NCBI GenBank assembly: GCA_002454975.1
Contig: DKJZ01000069.1
Coordinates: 1-64,000 of the forward strand
DNA length: 64,000 nt
From: Hylemonella sp. UBA6679
GTDB lineage: Bacteria > Pseudomonadota > Gammaproteobacteria > Burkholderiales > Burkholderiaceae_C
Direction of reading: 5' to 3'
How positions within the stretch are numbered: position 1 is the stretch's first letter; each line of letters starts with the position of its first letter. The notes under the pieces were generated by a model, which worked only from the letters and a program-made list of their open reading frames with translations, ran no database searches and was not told the DNA's origin. The translations under genes were made by a program, and so were the position numbers. Positions 52,973 through 61,900 of the stretch are shown in pieces.

Positions 52973-54102
52973 GCTTTCTCACGCAGCGAGGTGATCGTCA
53001 TGGTTTGGTTATGCAGTTGGCAATCGCCGTGGCGACCCGGAGAAATTTCACCATTCGAATAAAATCCAGTGATGGCGGTGTGGCGCCCAAGCATGTGCGA
53101 GACCGCCTCAACCTCCTCGTCCACCCGGTCACCCATCACGAGTTTGCGGCCCACACAACTGACCAAAATCGACAGGCTGTGTGCATCGCCCTCGAGCCTG
53201 GCAGACTCGGCTGCAAACTCGGCACCTTCAATCAAGCGGTCGGTGCTGGAGTGCATGAGCTTGAGGTAGGTGCCCTGCGGCACATCGCCGGCCAAGGTGA
53301 GGCTGCCTTGTGCTTCGTTCACACCCAAGATGGTGCGGGTTAAACCGGTTTCATCGTCATGCTTGTTGCGCATAGAAAAAGGAAACAACAAGCCCGAGGC
53401 CGGCAGGTCTTTGGCGTAATCGCCCAGGTAACGTTTGTAAATGCCCAGCGCAGACTCACCGTCGAGCTCGTACAAGACATTGCCCTGCGCGCGGGTGATC
53501 AAGCGTGAAGGGCCAAACGGCGCCCAGCCGCCGTAACAACCGTGGGACACCTCCAAAGCATCGCCATACAAACCCACAGCCACCAAGGCATCGTCTCCCA
53601 CGCCTTGTGGGGTCAGCACCCAGGTGCGCGTGAAGCGGCCATGGTCACCGGCAAGCCCACCGGAGATTTGCACGGTTTGACCCAAATGCACCTGCATGCC
53701 TTTGACCAACGCACTGCCGTTGATGTCCACGCCTGGGGCATAGACCAACACCTGGCGCAGCCCTTCAAGAGGCAACTGTGAAGCGAGTTTGTAACCGGCC
53801 TCATGTGCTTGCGACATGTCGGCCATGTGGGTGTTCACCGCCAAAGCACGGGTGGTGTCAAAACGCACGGTGGTCACCGTGCAGGTGTCATCATCGACAC
53901 CACGGCCAGAGACTTCACCTGCGGTAGAACAACCACTGAGTGCAGCTTGTCCAAAACGCTGCTTGAGGACCTTGAAAAAATCGGGGTGCTCAAAAAAGCG
54001 CACGGCGCCAAAGACCAACACCCAATGCGGTGCGCTGTCTTGCAGCTGCGCAAGCTCGTCCCATGCACCGGGCTGCTTCAATATGATCTGTTGCGTTTTC
54101 AC
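52969..54102 (-). CDS. FIST-domain sensory protein
   Basis: 377 residues covering the FIST N-terminal domain (about 20-215, SGCSTAGEVSGRGVDDDT, ISGGLAGDHGRF) and the FIST C-terminal domain (about 225-370, ITGFYSNGEISPGRHG). FIST domains are proposed small-ligand (perhaps amino acid) sensors. It is translationally coupled to the hybrid kinase by ATGA, so it probably supplies the signal to it. No membrane segment is visible, so sensing is cytoplasmic. Confidence 0.92.
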   Translation of the reverse strand: MKTQQIILKQPGAWDELAQLQDSAPHWVLVFGAVRFFEHPDFFKVLKQRFGQAALSGCSTAGEVSGRGVDDDTCTVTTVRFDTTRALAVNTHMADMSQAHEAGYKLASQLPLEGLRQVLVYAPGVDINGSALVKGMQVHLGQTVQISGGLAGDHGRFTRTWVLTPQGVGDDALVAVGLYGDALEVSHGCYGGWAPFGPSRLITRAQGNVLYELDGESALGIYKRYLGDYAKDLPASGLLFPFSMRNKHDDETGLTRTILGVNEAQGSLTLAGDVPQGTYLKLMHSSTDRLIEGAEFAAESARLEGDAHSLSILVSCVGRKLVMGDRVDEEVEAVSHMLGRHTAITGFYSNGEISPGRHGDCQLHNQTMTITSLREKA

Positions 54103-54125
54103 CAGCCCCTCGCCAACGGTTCTTG

Positions 54126-54140
54126 CCTGTCTTGAACAGG
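54126..54140. promoter_or_regulatory. Small inverted repeat before the FIST gene
   Basis: CCTGT-CTTGA-ACAGG lies 23 bases before the FIST start in a clearly AT-rich 138-base gap. It is shorter than a LexA box (CTGTN8ACAG), so I do not assign a regulator. Confidence 0.3.
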
Positions 54141-54240
54141 TAATTGATAAAAAGAATTAAATGATGGAAATATTCAAGCATTTATCGGCAAAAAACACCG
54201 TTTGATTGAACGCCAACACGTCTTTCTTATTTAAACAGAA

Positions 54241-55428
54241 TCAGGGCAAAAACAGGGCTTGAAGATCACTTAAAAAATCAAAACCACGCTCGGTGGGCCA
54301 CACCCGTTTGAGGTCGCGCGCAATCAAACCACGGCGTTCGGCCTCCTCCAAACCTTGGGCAATGGCGGTGATGGCCAAGCCCGTGTGCGCTTGAAATTCA
54401 GCCAAGCTAAAACCTTGGCGCAAACGCAAAGCATTGAGCATGAATTCGAAAGGCAAAGCATCGCGCGCAACATCGCTGTCTTGCGCAATTGCCCGGCCTT
54501 GCAAAGCTTCGCTCATGTAGAGGCGCGGGTCGCGCAAACGCACTTGCCGCACCACGCGGTGGGCAAAGCTGAGCTTGCTGTGCGCACCCGCGCCGATGCC
54601 CAAATAATCCCCAAACTGCCAATAGTTGAGGTTGTGGCGTGCGTGGTGATCAGGCCGTGCGTAGGCAGAGATTTCATAGCGCGCCAATCCGGCTTGGCCC
54701 GTACGCTCGGTGATGAGGTCGAGCATGTCGTAAGCCAAGTCGTCCTCGGGCACCTCGGGCGGAAATTTTGCGAAGTAAGTGTTGGGCTCGATGGTGAGGT
54801 GGTAGATCGAGAGGTGTGGTGGCTTGAAAGACAAGGCCTGCTCAAGGTCAGCCGACAGGTCTTGCAAACTCTGCCCCGGCAAGGCGTACATCAGGTCCAG
54901 GTTGAAGGTGTCGAACACCTGCGCGGCTTCTTCCAGTGCAGCGCGCGCCTGCGCGGCATCATGCACACGGCCCAGCCGCTGCAGCATGGTGTCGTTGAAG
55001 CTTTGCACCCCCACCGACAAGCGCGTGACACCTGCGGCACGGTAAGCCCGAAAGCGGTCTTTCTCGAAGGTGCCAGGGTTGGCTTCCAGGGTGATTTCTG
55101 CGTCGGCCACCAAGCGTAAACGCGCACGGATTTGCGCCAACAAGGTGTCGATGGCTTGGGGTGAAAACAAGCTGGGCGTGCCCCCACCGATGAAGATGGT
55201 TTGCACGCTGCGCCCCCACACCATGGGTAGCGCAGCATCCAGGTCGGCCAACAGCGCGTCGATGTACGCGGCTTCTGGGGGCGTACCTTCGTGCGAATTG
55301 AAGTCGCAGTAAGGGCATTTTTTCAAACACCAAGGCAGGTGCACGTACAGCGACAGCGGCGGCAGGCTGCTGAGTTGCAGCAGGCCCGGGCGCATGTAGT
55401 GGGTGATGTCTTGCGGTGCCTGGCTCAT
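54241..55428 (-). CDS. hemW: Radical SAM heme chaperone HemW
   Basis: Radical SAM protein that binds and transfers heme (formerly misnamed HemN). The 395-residue protein has the cluster motif CLKKCPYCDFNSHEG (CxxxCxxC), GGGTPSLFSPQAI, and the HemN C-terminal helical domain. No coproporphyrinogen oxidase-specific N-terminal extension is seen, which favours HemW. It is 4 bases after rdgB. Confidence 0.93.
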   Translation of the reverse strand: MSQAPQDITHYMRPGLLQLSSLPPLSLYVHLPWCLKKCPYCDFNSHEGTPPEAAYIDALLADLDAALPMVWGRSVQTIFIGGGTPSLFSPQAIDTLLAQIRARLRLVADAEITLEANPGTFEKDRFRAYRAAGVTRLSVGVQSFNDTMLQRLGRVHDAAQARAALEEAAQVFDTFNLDLMYALPGQSLQDLSADLEQALSFKPPHLSIYHLTIEPNTYFAKFPPEVPEDDLAYDMLDLITERTGQAGLARYEISAYARPDHHARHNLNYWQFGDYLGIGAGAHSKLSFAHRVVRQVRLRDPRLYMSEALQGRAIAQDSDVARDALPFEFMLNALRLRQGFSLAEFQAHTGLAITAIAQGLEEAERRGLIARDLKRVWPTERGFDFLSDLQALFLP

Positions 55429-55432
55429 GGAT

Positions 55433-56032
55433 TCACAGCCAACGCTCTTGCATCAAGCCCACCATGGCACGTGCAGCTTTGCCGCGGTGGCTGTTGGCGT
55501 TTTTCACCTCAACCGGCAATTGCGCAAAAGTTTGACCAAACTCGGGGATGAACATCACCGGGTCAAACCCAAAGCCGTTGCTGCCCACAGGTTCACGGGT
55601 GATCTCACCCACCGCGCGGCCCACGGCAACAAGTGGCTCAGGGTCTTGCGGGTGGCGCACTGCCACCAGGGTGCTGACCAGCGCAGCACGCCGGTTGCTG
55701 ATGCCTTGCATCTGCTCAAGCAAGGCGCGCACATTGTTGTCGTCGCCCTTGGGGTAACCAAACTGCGTGGCGTAGTAGGCGGTGTCCACCCCTGGCAAGC
55801 CACCAAATGCATCCACACACAAACCGGCATCGTCGGCCATGGCAGGCAGACCGCTCAAGCGCGCGGCATGGCGGGCTTTGGCCAGCGCGTTTTCAATGAA
55901 GGTTTTGAAGGGCTCTTCAGCCTCGGGGATGCCCAAGTCGCCCTGGCGCACCAGCGTCATGCCCAGGCCAGAGAACATGGCTTGGAGCTCGGCGAGCTTG
56001 CCTGCGTTGTTGGAGGCGAGAACCAGTTTCAT
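55433..56032 (-). CDS. rdgB: dITP/XTP pyrophosphatase
   Basis: House-cleaning nucleotidase for ITP, dITP and XTP. The 199-residue protein has LASNNAGKLAELQAMF at the start, then MADDAGLCVDAFGGLPGV, and the end FAQLPVEVKNANSHRGKA. It lies between rph and hemW in one transcription direction. Confidence 0.96.
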   Translation of the reverse strand: MKLVLASNNAGKLAELQAMFSGLGMTLVRQGDLGIPEAEEPFKTFIENALAKARHAARLSGLPAMADDAGLCVDAFGGLPGVDTAYYATQFGYPKGDDNNVRALLEQMQGISNRRAALVSTLVAVRHPQDPEPLVAVGRAVGEITREPVGSNGFGFDPVMFIPEFGQTFAQLPVEVKNANSHRGKAARAMVGLMQERWL

Positions 56033-56041
56033 ATGAAAAAT

Positions 56042-56090
56042 ATCGCTAGGCCACGTATTTATTGGAGTTTTAGCTATTGAATAAATAGCA
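56042..56090. repeat. Full copy (B) of a dispersed intergenic repeat
   Basis: On the + strand: ATCGC, TAGGCCACGTATTTATT, then TTAGCTATTGAATAAATAGCA. This is the same order and spacing as 16700-16752 on the - strand; the right part matches 3810-3828. It fills the rdgB-rph gap. Confidence 0.65.
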
Positions 56091-56092
56091 AA

Positions 56093-56821
56093 TTAACCAG
56101 CCAAGGCAGCTTTTTGCAGGCCCACAAGTTCGCTGATACCGGCTTCGGCCAGGCCCAACAAAGCGTTCATTTCTGCACGCGAAAACGCCGCGCCTTCAGC
56201 CGTGCCTTGCACCTCCACAAAATGACCTGCGCCCGTCATCACCACGTTCATGTCGGTGTCGCACGCCGAGTCTTCGGTGTATTCCAAATCAAGCAGCGGG
56301 GTGCCCTGCACGATGCCCACCGAAATGGCGGCCACATGGTCTTTGATGGGCGAGGTCGTGAGCTTGCCTTCTTGAATGAGCTTGTTGACCGCGTCTTGCG
56401 CCGCCACAAAAGCGCCGGTGATAGCGGCAGTGCGGGTGCCACCATCGGCCTGTATCACGTCGCAATCCAGAGAGATGGTGCGCTCGCCCAAAGCTGCCAG
56501 ATCAAACACCGCGCGCATGGAGCGGCCAATCAAGCGCTGAATCTCTTGGGTACGACCGCTTTGTTTGCCACGCGCGGCCTCGCGGTCGCTGCGGGTGTGG
56601 GTGGCGCGAGGGAGCATGCCGTATTCGGCCGTGACCCAGCCTTCGCCACTGCCGCGTTTGTGCGGGGGCACGCGCTCTTCGACCGAGGCCGTGCACAGCA
56701 CGCGGGTGTTGCCAAATTCGATCAAGACCGAGCCCTCGGCATGGATGGTGTAGCCACGTGTGATGCGCACCGGGCGCAGTTGGTGGGCAGCACGTTGGCT
56801 GCTGCGGGTGAATGTGCTCAT
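56093..56821 (-). CDS. rph: Ribonuclease PH
   Basis: Phosphorolytic 3' exoribonuclease for tRNA maturation. The 242-residue protein has the PNPase/RNase PH core with VLCTASVEERVPPHKRGSG, RATHTRSDREAARGKQSGR and LDCDVIQADGGTRTAAITG. It is the first gene of rph-rdgB-hemW and divergent from yicC. Confidence 0.96.
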   Translation of the reverse strand: MSTFTRSSQRAAHQLRPVRITRGYTIHAEGSVLIEFGNTRVLCTASVEERVPPHKRGSGEGWVTAEYGMLPRATHTRSDREAARGKQSGRTQEIQRLIGRSMRAVFDLAALGERTISLDCDVIQADGGTRTAAITGAFVAAQDAVNKLIQEGKLTTSPIKDHVAAISVGIVQGTPLLDLEYTEDSACDTDMNVVMTGAGHFVEVQGTAEGAAFSRAEMNALLGLAEAGISELVGLQKAALAG

Positions 56822-56945
56822 GGTAAAAATCCTGAAGGGGAAAACTTGCCGGCGTTCAAAGCGGGCGCCGGGCGGTTATTCTTGAGGGTGCAAGCCGGCA
56901 TGCGCCTCGGGCTTGCCGACCACATTTGAAAGCCACACCCAAGCC

Positions 56946-57839
56946 ATGTCAGTCTACAGCATGACCGGTTACGCCAGTGCCCAGCACAGCCTGGACCAGA
57001 GCACCGCAAGCACCCAGCTCGGGCTGGAAATTCGCTCGGTCAACAGCCGCTTTTTAGACCTGACGTTTCGTCTGCCTGAAGAGCTGCGCGCGGCCGAGCC
57101 TGCGCTGCGCGAACTCATCACCTCACAACTCAAGCGCGGCAAAATTGAGGTGCGCGCTTCGCTGGACCAAAAAAACAGTCAAAGTGTACCCCTGCCCGAT
57201 GCAAAGCTGCTCATGCAACTCAAGGAAGTTCAAGACACCGTGCGCCGCACCTTGCACGACGCGCGCTTGTTGAGCGTGAGCGATGTCATCCGTCTGGCCA
57301 GCGCCCCCGCGCAAACGCCGCTGGACGCAGCAAACGCGCTCATGCCCCTGGCCAAAGAAACCCTGCAGGCCCTGCGTCAAGCCCGCGCCCGCGAAGGCGA
57401 GCGCTTAGCGGCGATGCTGCTCGACCGTATCGCCCAGCTGCGCGCCTTGGCAGCGCAAGCGGTGCCCTTGGTGCCCCTGTTGGTGGAACAGCACCGGCAG
57501 CGTTTTGTTGAACGTTGGAAAGAGGCCATGGCCCTGAGTGAAGGGTCTGTGGCGCCACAAGCCGCACAAGAACGCGCCTTGACCGAAGCCACCGCCTTTG
57601 CCATCCGCATTGATGTGGCAGAAGAAATCACCCGCTTGGATGCGCACCTTGACGAGCTCGAGCGACTCATCCGCAAAGGCGGAGAAATTGGCAAGCGACT
57701 GGATTTTTTGATTCAGGAGCTGCACCGCGAGGCCAACACCTTGGGCTCAAAATCAGCCACCCTGGAGCTCACACGCATCTCGGTGGACATGAAGGTGTTG
57801 ATCGAGCAAATCCGCGAACAAGTACAAAACATCGAGTAA
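56946..57839 (+). CDS. yicC: YicC family endoribonuclease-like protein
   Basis: 297 residues with the YicC N-terminal region (MSVYSMTGYASAQ, RSVNSRFLDLTFRLPEELR) and the C-terminal DUF1732 (GEIGKRLDFLIQELHREANT, SADMKVLIEQIREQVQN-like end). YicC of E. coli is an endoribonuclease involved in small-RNA decay. I start at ATG 56946; the frame reaches 56913. It is 2 bases from gmk. The two kinase/phosphatase genes often between rph and yicC in relatives are absent. Confidence 0.93.
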   Translation: MSVYSMTGYASAQHSLDQSTASTQLGLEIRSVNSRFLDLTFRLPEELRAAEPALRELITSQLKRGKIEVRASLDQKNSQSVPLPDAKLLMQLKEVQDTVRRTLHDARLLSVSDVIRLASAPAQTPLDAANALMPLAKETLQALRQARAREGERLAAMLLDRIAQLRALAAQAVPLVPLLVEQHRQRFVERWKEAMALSEGSVAPQAAQERALTEATAFAIRIDVAEEITRLDAHLDELERLIRKGGEIGKRLDFLIQELHREANTLGSKSATLELTRISVDMKVLIEQIREQVQNIE

Positions 57840-57841
57840 GC

Positions 57842-58459
57842 ATGGACCAAGCCGGAAACCTTTATGTGATTGCTGCGCCCAGCGGTGCTGGCAAATCGAG
57901 CCTGGTCAAGGCGCTGATGGCGCAAGACCCGCAGCTGCAGCTCTCGGTGTCGCACACCACGCGCGCGCCTCGCGGGCAAGAGCAAAACGGGCGCGAGTAT
58001 TTTTTCGTGTCTCACGCTGACTTTGATGCCATGGTGGCCGCCCAAGCCTTTGTGGAGTGGGCGCACGTGCACAGCAACCGCTATGGCACCTCGCGCCAGG
58101 CGATTGAAGACAAAATCAAGAGTGGCGCAGACATCATCCTGGAAATTGATTTTCAAGGTGCCTTGCAAATCAAAAAGTTGTTTCCCAAAGCCATCACCAT
58201 TTTTGTCCTGCCCCCGAGCTGGCCGGAGCTGGAGGCACGTTTGCGCAAGCGTGGTGAAGACAGCGACGAGGTCATCGCCCTGCGGCTGCAAAACGCCGCC
58301 ACAGAAATGGCACAGGCATCGAACTTCGACTTCGTTATAATCAACGATTCGTTTGAACGTGCCCTGGGCGACTTGCTAGCCATAGTCCGAACCCATCGCC
58401 TGACCAACGCCGCGCAACGCCGCAACCGCCAAGACACTTTCGCCGCCTTGCGTTTGTGA
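57842..58459 (+). CDS. gmk: Guanylate kinase
   Basis: Phosphorylates GMP to GDP. The 205-residue protein has the P-loop APSGAGKSSLVKALM, the GMP-binding SHTTRAPRGQEQNGREYFFV and DFQGALQIKKLFP. It is 2 bases after yicC and 18 before rpoZ. Confidence 0.97.
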   Translation: MDQAGNLYVIAAPSGAGKSSLVKALMAQDPQLQLSVSHTTRAPRGQEQNGREYFFVSHADFDAMVAAQAFVEWAHVHSNRYGTSRQAIEDKIKSGADIILEIDFQGALQIKKLFPKAITIFVLPPSWPELEARLRKRGEDSDEVIALRLQNAATEMAQASNFDFVIINDSFERALGDLLAIVRTHRLTNAAQRRNRQDTFAALRL

Positions 58460-58477
58460 CCCAACTGGAGAATTCTG

Positions 58478-58681
58478 ATGGCCCGTATCACCGTTGAAGA
58501 TTGCCTTGAGCGCATCCCCAACCGCTTCCAGCTCGTGCTGGCCGCAACCTACCGCGCCCGCATGCTCAGCCAAGGCCACACGCCAAAAATCGAAAGCAAA
58601 AACAAGCCTGGCGTGACCGCCTTGCGTGAGATTGCCGACGGCAAAATTGGCTTGGAAATGCTCAAAAAAGTGCCTCTGTAA
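58478..58681 (+). CDS. rpoZ: RNA polymerase omega subunit
   Basis: Small RNA polymerase subunit that helps beta' folding and ppGpp binding. The 67-residue protein is MARITVEDCLERIPNRFQLV in the usual form. It is followed by a terminator before spoT. Confidence 0.97.
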   Translation: MARITVEDCLERIPNRFQLVLAATYRARMLSQGHTPKIESKNKPGVTALREIADGKIGLEMLKKVPL

Positions 58682-58704
58682 GCCCTGCTTGAAAACACAA
58701 CATC

Positions 58705-58729
58705 AAAGCACCCCACGGGGTGCTTTTTT
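58705..58729 (+). terminator. Rho-independent terminator after rpoZ
   Basis: AAGCACCCC/GGGGTGCTT with a 3-base loop, followed by T-run, 24 bases after the rpoZ stop. This separates rpoZ from spoT at the transcript level. Confidence 0.9.
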
Positions 58730-58825
58730 CATGGCTGCGCAGCGGGGGTAAACACCTAAGCTTGGTATTTTTTAACTTGACCCCGGGCAAGCGCATGGCG
58801 CGTGCGGTGCGGCTATATTTGAGGG

Positions 58826-61126
58826 GTGAGTAAGCTGCTTAAACCCGAGACAAACGCTGTCGCCCGTGGCGCTGGTGCCGCGCGTTCGGCTGCGGCCACC
58901 GCAGCCGCCAATGCGGCGAACGCCGCGAATGCGGCAGCGGCGAGCTTTGCAGGGCTGACTGCCAAGCTCGACTACCTTCACGCCCACGACCTAGAGCAGG
59001 TTCGCCAAGCCTACCGTTTTGCCGATCAAGCCCACTTGGGCCAGATGCGCAACAACGGCGAGCCCTACATCACCCACCCGATTGCCGTGGCGGCCCAATG
59101 CGCGCAGTGGAAGCTCGATGCGCAGGCCCTGATGGCTGCTTTGCTGCACGACACACTGGAAGACTGCGGCATCACCAAAGTGGAGCTCATCGAGCGTTTT
59201 GGCCCTGCCGTGGCCGAGCTGGTCGACGGCTTGACCAAACTCGACAAGCTGGAGTTCAACACCCGCGAAGAAAACCAGGCCGAGTCCTTTCGCAAAATGC
59301 TGCTGGCCATGGCCCGCGATGTGCGGGTGATTCTGGTCAAGCTGGCCGACCGCTCCCACAACATGCGCACCCTGGCAGATGTGCCTCGCAGCAAATGGGC
59401 GCGAATTTCTTCCGAAACCCTGGACATCTACGCGCCCATTGCTTACCGCTTAGGCTTGAACCAAACTTACCGCGAGCTGCAAGACCTGTCGTTTCGGCAC
59501 CTGCTGCCGTGGCGCTACAACGTCTTGGTCAAAGCGGTGGCCAAAGCACGCGGACGGCGTCGTGACCTGATCCAAAAAGTTCAACGTGAGGTGGAACACG
59601 CCTTTGCCGCCATTGGCATGACGGTTCGCCTGGCAGGCCGAGAAAAAACGCTCTACTCCATCTACCGCAAGATGGACGACAAGCACCTGACCTTTGCACA
59701 GATCACCGATATTTATGGCTTTCGTGTGATTGTCCCGGGCACTGTGGACTGCTACACCGGCATGGGCGTGCTGCACCAGCTCTACAAGCCTGTGCCTGGC
59801 AAATTCAAAGACCACATTGCGATTGCCAAGCCCAACGGTTACCAGTCTTTGCACACCACCTTGGTGGGCCCCTCGGGGGTGAACGTGGAGTTTCAGTTAC
59901 GCACCGAGGCCATGCACGTGGTGGCAGAGTCTGGGGTGGCCGCGCATTGGCTCTACAAAGCCAGCGAACCCGACAGCGCCACCGCCGACCGTTTGGGCAC
60001 CAAGTGGCTGCAGTCGCTGCTAGACATTCAAGACGAAACCCGCGACGCAGCTGAGTTTTGGGACCACGTCAAGTTTGATCTGTTCCCAGACGCGGTGTAT
60101 GTGTTCACGCCCAAGAGCCGCATCATGGCCTTGCCACGCGGGGCCACGGTGGTGGACTTTGCCTACGCGATTCACTCCAACGTGGGCGACCACACCACGG
60201 GTGCGCGCATCAATGGCGAATCGGCCCCCTTGCGCACCGAGCTCAAAAACGGCGATGTGGTGGAGGTTGTGACCTCACCCGAGTCTTTGCCCAACCCTGC
60301 TTGGCTGAGCTTTGTACGCACGGGGCGGGCGCGCTCCAAAATTCGCCATCACCTCAAAACCATGGCGCACACCGAGTCTGAAAGCTTGGGCGAAAAACTC
60401 TTGAGCCAAGCCTTGCGTGCCGAAGGCATCGACAAACTGCCCGACAGCGATGCTGCACACCAAGCCTTGTGGGACAGGCTGCTGCGTTTTTCAGGCAACA
60501 AATCGCGCTCGGAGTTGCTGGTGGACATTGGGCTGGGCAAGCGCATTGCCACCATCGTGGCCAAACGTCTGCTCGCACTCATGGTGGAGCGCGGAGAAAA
60601 ACCTGACCCTTTGTTGATGACCCGCGAGCGCTTCACCGCCCACGACAACATTTCTCAAGGCGCACTCATTTTGGACGGCAGCGAAAATGCCTCGGTGCAG
60701 TTCGCCGCCTGCTGCAGGCCCGTGCCAGGCGACAGAATTTTGGGCTACCTGGGCCGTGGCGAAGGGCTGGTGGTGCACACCCACGACTGCGCCGTGGGCC
60801 AAAAACTGCAACACAAAGACAGCGAACGCTTCATCACTGTGGATTGGTCAGACGAGCCCGTGCGGCCTTTTGAGGCGGCGGTGCAGGTCACGGTGGTCAA
60901 CGGCAAAGGTGTGCTGGCGCGTGTGGCTTCTGCCTTGGCTGTGGCCGAAGCAGACATCACCCACATTGACATGGGCGATGAGGCAGCACAAGAAACCACG
61001 GCATTGCGTTTTGTGATTGCTGTGCGCGACGCTGCGCACCTGGATGTGGCCTTGCGCCATCTGCGTCGCACGCCGTCGGTGATCAGAGCCGACCGCATCG
61101 TCAGCCACAACCACGTGAGTCACTGA
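58826..61126 (+). CDS. spoT: Bifunctional (p)ppGpp synthetase/hydrolase
   Basis: 766 residues with intact halves: the hydrolase HD domain (LLHDTLEDCGIT, LADRSHNMRTL), the synthetase domain (ITDIYGFRVIVP, AIAKPNGYQSLHTT), TGS (YVFTPKSRIMALPRGATVVDF) and a C-terminal ACT domain. Both activity motifs are present, so it is SpoT/Rel-like rather than RelA-like. The N-terminus has an unusual Ala/Asn run (about residues 20-40, AAANAANAANAAAA). The start is GTG 58826. Confidence 0.95.
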   Translation: MSKLLKPETNAVARGAGAARSAAATAAANAANAANAAAASFAGLTAKLDYLHAHDLEQVRQAYRFADQAHLGQMRNNGEPYITHPIAVAAQCAQWKLDAQALMAALLHDTLEDCGITKVELIERFGPAVAELVDGLTKLDKLEFNTREENQAESFRKMLLAMARDVRVILVKLADRSHNMRTLADVPRSKWARISSETLDIYAPIAYRLGLNQTYRELQDLSFRHLLPWRYNVLVKAVAKARGRRRDLIQKVQREVEHAFAAIGMTVRLAGREKTLYSIYRKMDDKHLTFAQITDIYGFRVIVPGTVDCYTGMGVLHQLYKPVPGKFKDHIAIAKPNGYQSLHTTLVGPSGVNVEFQLRTEAMHVVAESGVAAHWLYKASEPDSATADRLGTKWLQSLLDIQDETRDAAEFWDHVKFDLFPDAVYVFTPKSRIMALPRGATVVDFAYAIHSNVGDHTTGARINGESAPLRTELKNGDVVEVVTSPESLPNPAWLSFVRTGRARSKIRHHLKTMAHTESESLGEKLLSQALRAEGIDKLPDSDAAHQALWDRLLRFSGNKSRSELLVDIGLGKRIATIVAKRLLALMVERGEKPDPLLMTRERFTAHDNISQGALILDGSENASVQFAACCRPVPGDRILGYLGRGEGLVVHTHDCAVGQKLQHKDSERFITVDWSDEPVRPFEAAVQVTVVNGKGVLARVASALAVAEADITHIDMGDEAAQETTALRFVIAVRDAAHLDVALRHLRRTPSVIRADRIVSHNHVSH

Positions 61127-61132
61127 CAGCGC

Positions 61133-61684
61133 TTAAGTGGGTGTCGGGTAAGACACGTGCAGCACTTCGATCTCTTCAACCCCGGCGGGTGTCTGTAACT
61201 TGACCACATCGCCCACGTGCGACTTGATCAGCGCACGGGCAATGGGGGCAACCCAGCTCACCTCACCTTGCAGGTTATCGGCCTCATCAATCCCCAAAAT
61301 ACGGATGGTGCGCGCCAGGCCCTGGCTGTCTGCGTAGGTCACGCGGGCACCAAAAAACACCTGATCCCGGCCGTGATGCACCGATGGGTCGGTGACCTCC
61401 GCTATTTCCAAGCGTTTGGTGAGAAAACGAATACGCCGGTCTATTTCACGCAAACGTTTTTTGCCGTAGAGGTAGTCGCCGTTTTCTGAACGGTCGCCAT
61501 TGCTCGCCGCCCAATGAACGATCTCCACCACCTTGGGGCGCTCTTCGTCAATCAAGCTGATGAGTTCGGCTCGTAAACGCGCGTAGCCCTGCGGCGTGAT
61601 GTAGTTTTTGCCACCCACCGGTAAGGGCGGCAGGCCAAACTCTTCATCGTCGTTGTCAGATTCTTTGGTGAACGCTTTGCTCAT
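61133..61684 (-). CDS. greB: Transcription elongation factor GreB
   Basis: Releases stalled RNA polymerase by stimulating transcript cleavage. The 183-residue protein has the Gre coiled coil (ITPQGYARLRAELISLIDEERPKVVEIVHWAASNGDRSENGDYLYGKKRLREID is a GreB-type core; only the first 20 of these are quoted here as ITPQGYARLRAELISLIDEE) and the FKBP-like C-terminal domain. Starts at ATG 61684 (MSKAFTKESD), a common GreB N-terminus; ATG 61705 is an alternative. The frame runs to 61804 only by translating the tRNA-Arg gene. Confidence 0.93.
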   Translation of the reverse strand: MSKAFTKESDNDDEEFGLPPLPVGGKNYITPQGYARLRAELISLIDEERPKVVEIVHWAASNGDRSENGDYLYGKKRLREIDRRIRFLTKRLEIAEVTDPSVHHGRDQVFFGARVTYADSQGLARTIRILGIDEADNLQGEVSWVAPIARALIKSHVGDVVKLQTPAGVEEIEVLHVSYPTPT

Positions 61685-61716
61685 GATGGACGTGGATGAT
61701 GCCATTACCAGAGACG

Positions 61717-61749
61717 AAAAAACCCTGGAACATTGCTGTTCCAGGGTTT
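61717..61749 (-). terminator. Terminator after tRNA-Arg
   Basis: AAACCCTGGAA/TTCCAGGGTTT (61720-61730 with 61739-61749, 8-base loop) is followed by TTTTTT on the - strand. It ends the tRNA transcript just before greB. Confidence 0.9.
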
Positions 61750-61755
61750 CACGTT

Positions 61756-61832
61756 TGGTGCGGCTGGCAGGAATTGAACCCACGACCCCTTGGTTCGTAG
61801 CCAAGTACTCTATCCAACTGAGCTACAGCCGC
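61756..61832 (-). tRNA. tRNA-Arg (anticodon ACG)
   Basis: A 77-base tRNA on the - strand: acceptor GCGGCTG/CAGCCGC, anticodon arm CTTGG-CTACGAA-CCAAG (ACG, likely edited to ICG), T-arm GGTTCAATTCC and encoded CCA. Confidence 0.97.
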
Positions 61833-61842
61833 TGAGACGCAA

Positions 61843-61848
61843 AGTATA
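61843..61848 (-). promoter_or_regulatory. -10 box of tRNA-Arg
   Basis: TATACT on the - strand lies 10 bases before the mature tRNA start; no good -35 is visible. Confidence 0.5.
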
Positions 61849-61900
61849 ACACGACTTTTTCAATGCGGCCCGCGCCTCGTGGCGTTTCTCGTCACAAAAC

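Noticed and set aside
54126..54140. LexA-like box before the FIST gene
   Set aside because: The CTGT/ACAG arms are only five to seven bases apart instead of eight, so it does not fit the LexA box.
61684..61804. N-terminal extension of greB (MATNQGVVGSIPASRTKRE)
   Set aside because: It is the tRNA-Arg gene translated as protein; GreB begins at MSKAFTKESD.
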